Assembly: GCA_964468405.1 (NCBI GenBank)
Contig: CAYXTC010000015.1
Location: 1-14,590 of the forward strand
Direction: 5' to 3'
Origin: CAYXTC01 sp964468405
GTDB lineage: Bacteria > Patescibacteriota > Minisyncoccia > Minisyncoccales > GWA2-38-27
DNA: 14,590 nucleotides
Both the position numbers and the translations under genes were made by a program. How positions within the stretch are numbered: position 1 is the stretch's first letter; every line of letters starts with the position of its first letter. Of the stretch, positions 12,794 to 14,590 are shown one piece after another. Below the pieces are notes generated by a model. That model was not told the origin of the DNA, did no database searches, and saw nothing but the letters and a program-made list of their open reading frames with translations.

Positions 12794-13819
12794 ATGGAGA
12801 ATCAAAACTTAAATTTATCCTGGGATGCGATTTTTAAGATCGCTGTTATTGTAATAGTTTTTTATCTTCTTTATTCTATAAGGGATATTTTTATTTGGTT
12901 TATTTTTGCTTTAGTGATCGCCGTTCTGTTTGATCCGGTCATTGATTTTCTTCAGAAGAAAAAGATCCCAAGAGTCTTGGGAGCCATAGCGGTTTACGTT
13001 AGTTCTTTCGGTGTTTTGGGGCTTTTAATTTATTTGGTGGCTCCTGTTTTCGCTCATGAGATTAATCATTTCGTAGAAACTCTTCCTACCTATTTTGAAA
13101 GAATCGCTCCGCCCCTTCAGGGACTGGGGTTTGAGGCGTTTAAGGATATAAGGTCGCTTACCACCGCCTTAGGAAAAAGTCTGGAGGCAATGGCCGATAA
13201 CATATTCAGCGCTGCTTTTTCTTTCTTCGGGGGGATTGCCTCTACTATTTTTGTTATTGCCACAGGATTCTTCCTTTCCATAGAAGACAGGGTAATGGAG
13301 AGGGCCTTGATGCTTATTTTCCCTAAAAAATACGAGGCATTAGCCCTTAATATTTGGCAAAGGGGGAAAAGAAAGGTTTCCGGATGGTTTGGAGCGAGGA
13401 TCCTGGCCTGCCTTTTTGTGGCTGTTGCATCCTATATCACCCTTCTTCTTTTCGGAGTAAAGTATCCTTTTACCTTGGCTTTACTCGCCGGGGTCTTAAA
13501 TTTTGTTCCTTATCTCGGAGCCGCGGTCACCGGAATAATCCTGTTTCTCCTTCTCTTTCCTCTGAGTATGATGAAGGCCTTGTTCGTATTGATTGCTTTT
13601 ATTCTTATTCAGCAGATTGACGGGAACGTACTCTCTCCTATTTTAATGAAAAAAATTATTGGCCTTCCTCCGGCTCTTGTGCTAATGTCTATGGTTATCG
13701 GGGGGAAGCTATGGGGGGTTATGGGCGCTATTTTAGTTATCCCTCTGGCTGGAATATTGTTTGAGTTTACAAAAGAATTTTTAGAAAAGAGAAAAGAGGG
13801 GAGAGCAACAACAGCCTAA
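12794..13819 (+). CDS. AI-2E family transporter / PerM-like permease
   Basis: This 341-residue integral membrane protein has about eight hydrophobic segments (near 12-28, 31-50, 62-85, 140-164, 203-221, 224-240, 243-275 and 293-322) and a larger soluble loop at 86-139. Family hallmarks are NFVPYLG (236-242), DGNVLSP (276-282), and the closing LPPALVLMSM...GVMGAILVIPLAG. The name comes from TqsA, a proposed autoinducer-2 exporter, but most members have no proven substrate and some act in Na+/H+ exchange, so the role here is undetermined. It starts 3 nt after the peptidase stop and ends 43 nt before metG, within what appears to be a glyS-to-metG transcription unit. Confidence 0.93.
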   Translation: MENQNLNLSWDAIFKIAVIVIVFYLLYSIRDIFIWFIFALVIAVLFDPVIDFLQKKKIPRVLGAIAVYVSSFGVLGLLIYLVAPVFAHEINHFVETLPTYFERIAPPLQGLGFEAFKDIRSLTTALGKSLEAMADNIFSAAFSFFGGIASTIFVIATGFFLSIEDRVMERALMLIFPKKYEALALNIWQRGKRKVSGWFGARILACLFVAVASYITLLLFGVKYPFTLALLAGVLNFVPYLGAAVTGIILFLLLFPLSMMKALFVLIAFILIQQIDGNVLSPILMKKIIGLPPALVLMSMVIGGKLWGVMGAILVIPLAGILFEFTKEFLEKRKEGRATTA

Positions 13820-13862
13820 ACATCTTCAATACATCAGAAAGTTCCTGTATCAGTTTTGGATT

Positions 13863-14590
13863 ATGGAAAAATCATACGTTACAACAAGCATTGCTTACAC
13901 TAACGCCCCGCCTCATATTGGGTTTGCTTTAGAATCCATACAGGCGGATGTTACAGCCCGCCGGGAAAGAAAAAAGGGCAAAGACACCTTCTTTCTCACG
14001 GGGACCGATGAACATGGAGCCAAGATTGCCAAGGCGGCAGAATCCAAAGGGCAAGATCCTAAAGAATTTGTTGATAATATTTCAGAAAAGTTTAGAAAAC
14101 TGGGGGAGGCTTTGAACTTGTCTAATGACGAGTTTATTCGCACCACAGACAAAGAAAAGCATTGGCCCTCTGTAAAGAAGGTGTGGCAGAAATTAAAAGA
14201 GAACGGCGATATTTATAAAAAAGAATATGAGGGTCTTTATTGCACAGGATGCGAGGCCTTTATTACAGAAAAGGACTTATCGGACGGCAAATGTAAAAAT
14301 CATAAAGTAGAGCCCGAACTTGTCAAAGAAGAGAACTATTTCTTCCGCCTTTCTAAATATGAAAAAGAAATAGAAAAAGCCGTAAAAGAAGGAAGAATGA
14401 AAATAGTGCCAGAGAGCAGGAAAAACGAAACCCTTGGGATTATTAAACAGGGATTAGAGGATGTAAGCTTTTCTCGTCCTAGTAAAGATCTAAAATGGGG
14501 AATTCCTGTGCCAGATGACGAAACTCAGAGTATCTACGTTTGGGCTGACGCCCTCACCAATTATCTTTCTGCTATAGGATATGAGGGAGA
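13863..14590 (+). CDS. metG: Methionyl-tRNA synthetase (MetRS), partial at right edge
   Basis: This enzyme charges both initiator and elongator tRNA-Met. The 242 codons present cover the N-terminal catalytic half: MEKSYVTTSIAYTNAPPHIG (1-20), LTGTDEHGAKIAKAA (45-59), a zinc knuckle with C127, C130, C144 and H147 (CTGC ... CKNH), the connective-peptide region ENYFFRLSKY, and WGIPVPDDETQSIYVWADAL near the edge. The KMSKS loop and anticodon domain lie outside the window. The HIGH motif is HIGF (18-21), its last His replaced. The single CxxC...CxxH knuckle suggests a one-zinc MetRS. The start is the first ATG, 43 nt after the AI-2E-family gene, without a clear Shine-Dalgarno. Confidence 0.95.
   Translation, partial: MEKSYVTTSIAYTNAPPHIGFALESIQADVTARRERKKGKDTFFLTGTDEHGAKIAKAAESKGQDPKEFVDNISEKFRKLGEALNLSNDEFIRTTDKEKHWPSVKKVWQKLKENGDIYKKEYEGLYCTGCEAFITEKDLSDGKCKNHKVEPELVKEENYFFRLSKYEKEIEKAVKEGRMKIVPESRKNETLGIIKQGLEDVSFSRPSKDLKWGIPVPDDETQSIYVWADALTNYLSAIGYEG

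Overview
The window looks like a chromosomal stretch from a small-genome bacterium of the Candidate Phyla Radiation (Patescibacteria), most likely Parcubacteria-like. I infer this from the archaeal/eukaryote-like IleRS layout, class I aminoacyl-tRNA synthetases with drifted HIGH motifs, the mix of DUF11-like, WG-repeat, M16 peptidase and AI-2E-family proteins, very short intergenic gaps, and start codons placed 6-12 nt after TATAAT-like hexamers (a leaderless-transcript layout). No taxonomic marker is decisive here.

Layout. (1) 1-717, minus strand: an antitoxin / RelE-type toxin / smpB operon joined by ATGA overlaps, with smpB running off the left edge. The toxin carries an in-frame TAA that removes its last ~20 codons, including the predicted catalytic C-terminus. 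(2) 806-6871, plus strand: argS, a histidine phosphatase, ileS, a small charged unknown protein and recO. (3) 6940-8592: a membrane-anchored DUF11-like surface protein. (4) 8593-9486: a non-housekeeping intergenic island. It holds a GC-rich WG-repeat gene made of 102-bp tandem units, bracketed by two ~50-bp direct repeats. Each repeat is an intrinsic terminator followed by a conserved box and then a consensus TTGACA promoter. The second promoter appears to drive a ~150-nt structured RNA ending in a very strong terminator just before glyS. (5) 9487-14590: glyS, a GT2 glycosyltransferase, an M16 zinc peptidase, an AI-2E-family membrane protein and metG (cut by the right edge).

How it fits together. 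Most genes serve translation: four aminoacyl-tRNA synthetases (Arg, Ile, Gly, Met) and the trans-translation factor SmpB. A ribosome-dependent mRNA interferase next to smpB is functionally coherent, because tmRNA-SmpB rescues ribosomes stalled on RelE-cleaved mRNA. The most unusual parts are the repeat-bracketed WG cassette, the candidate RNA with two similar C-rich loops before glyS, and the broken toxin reading frame.
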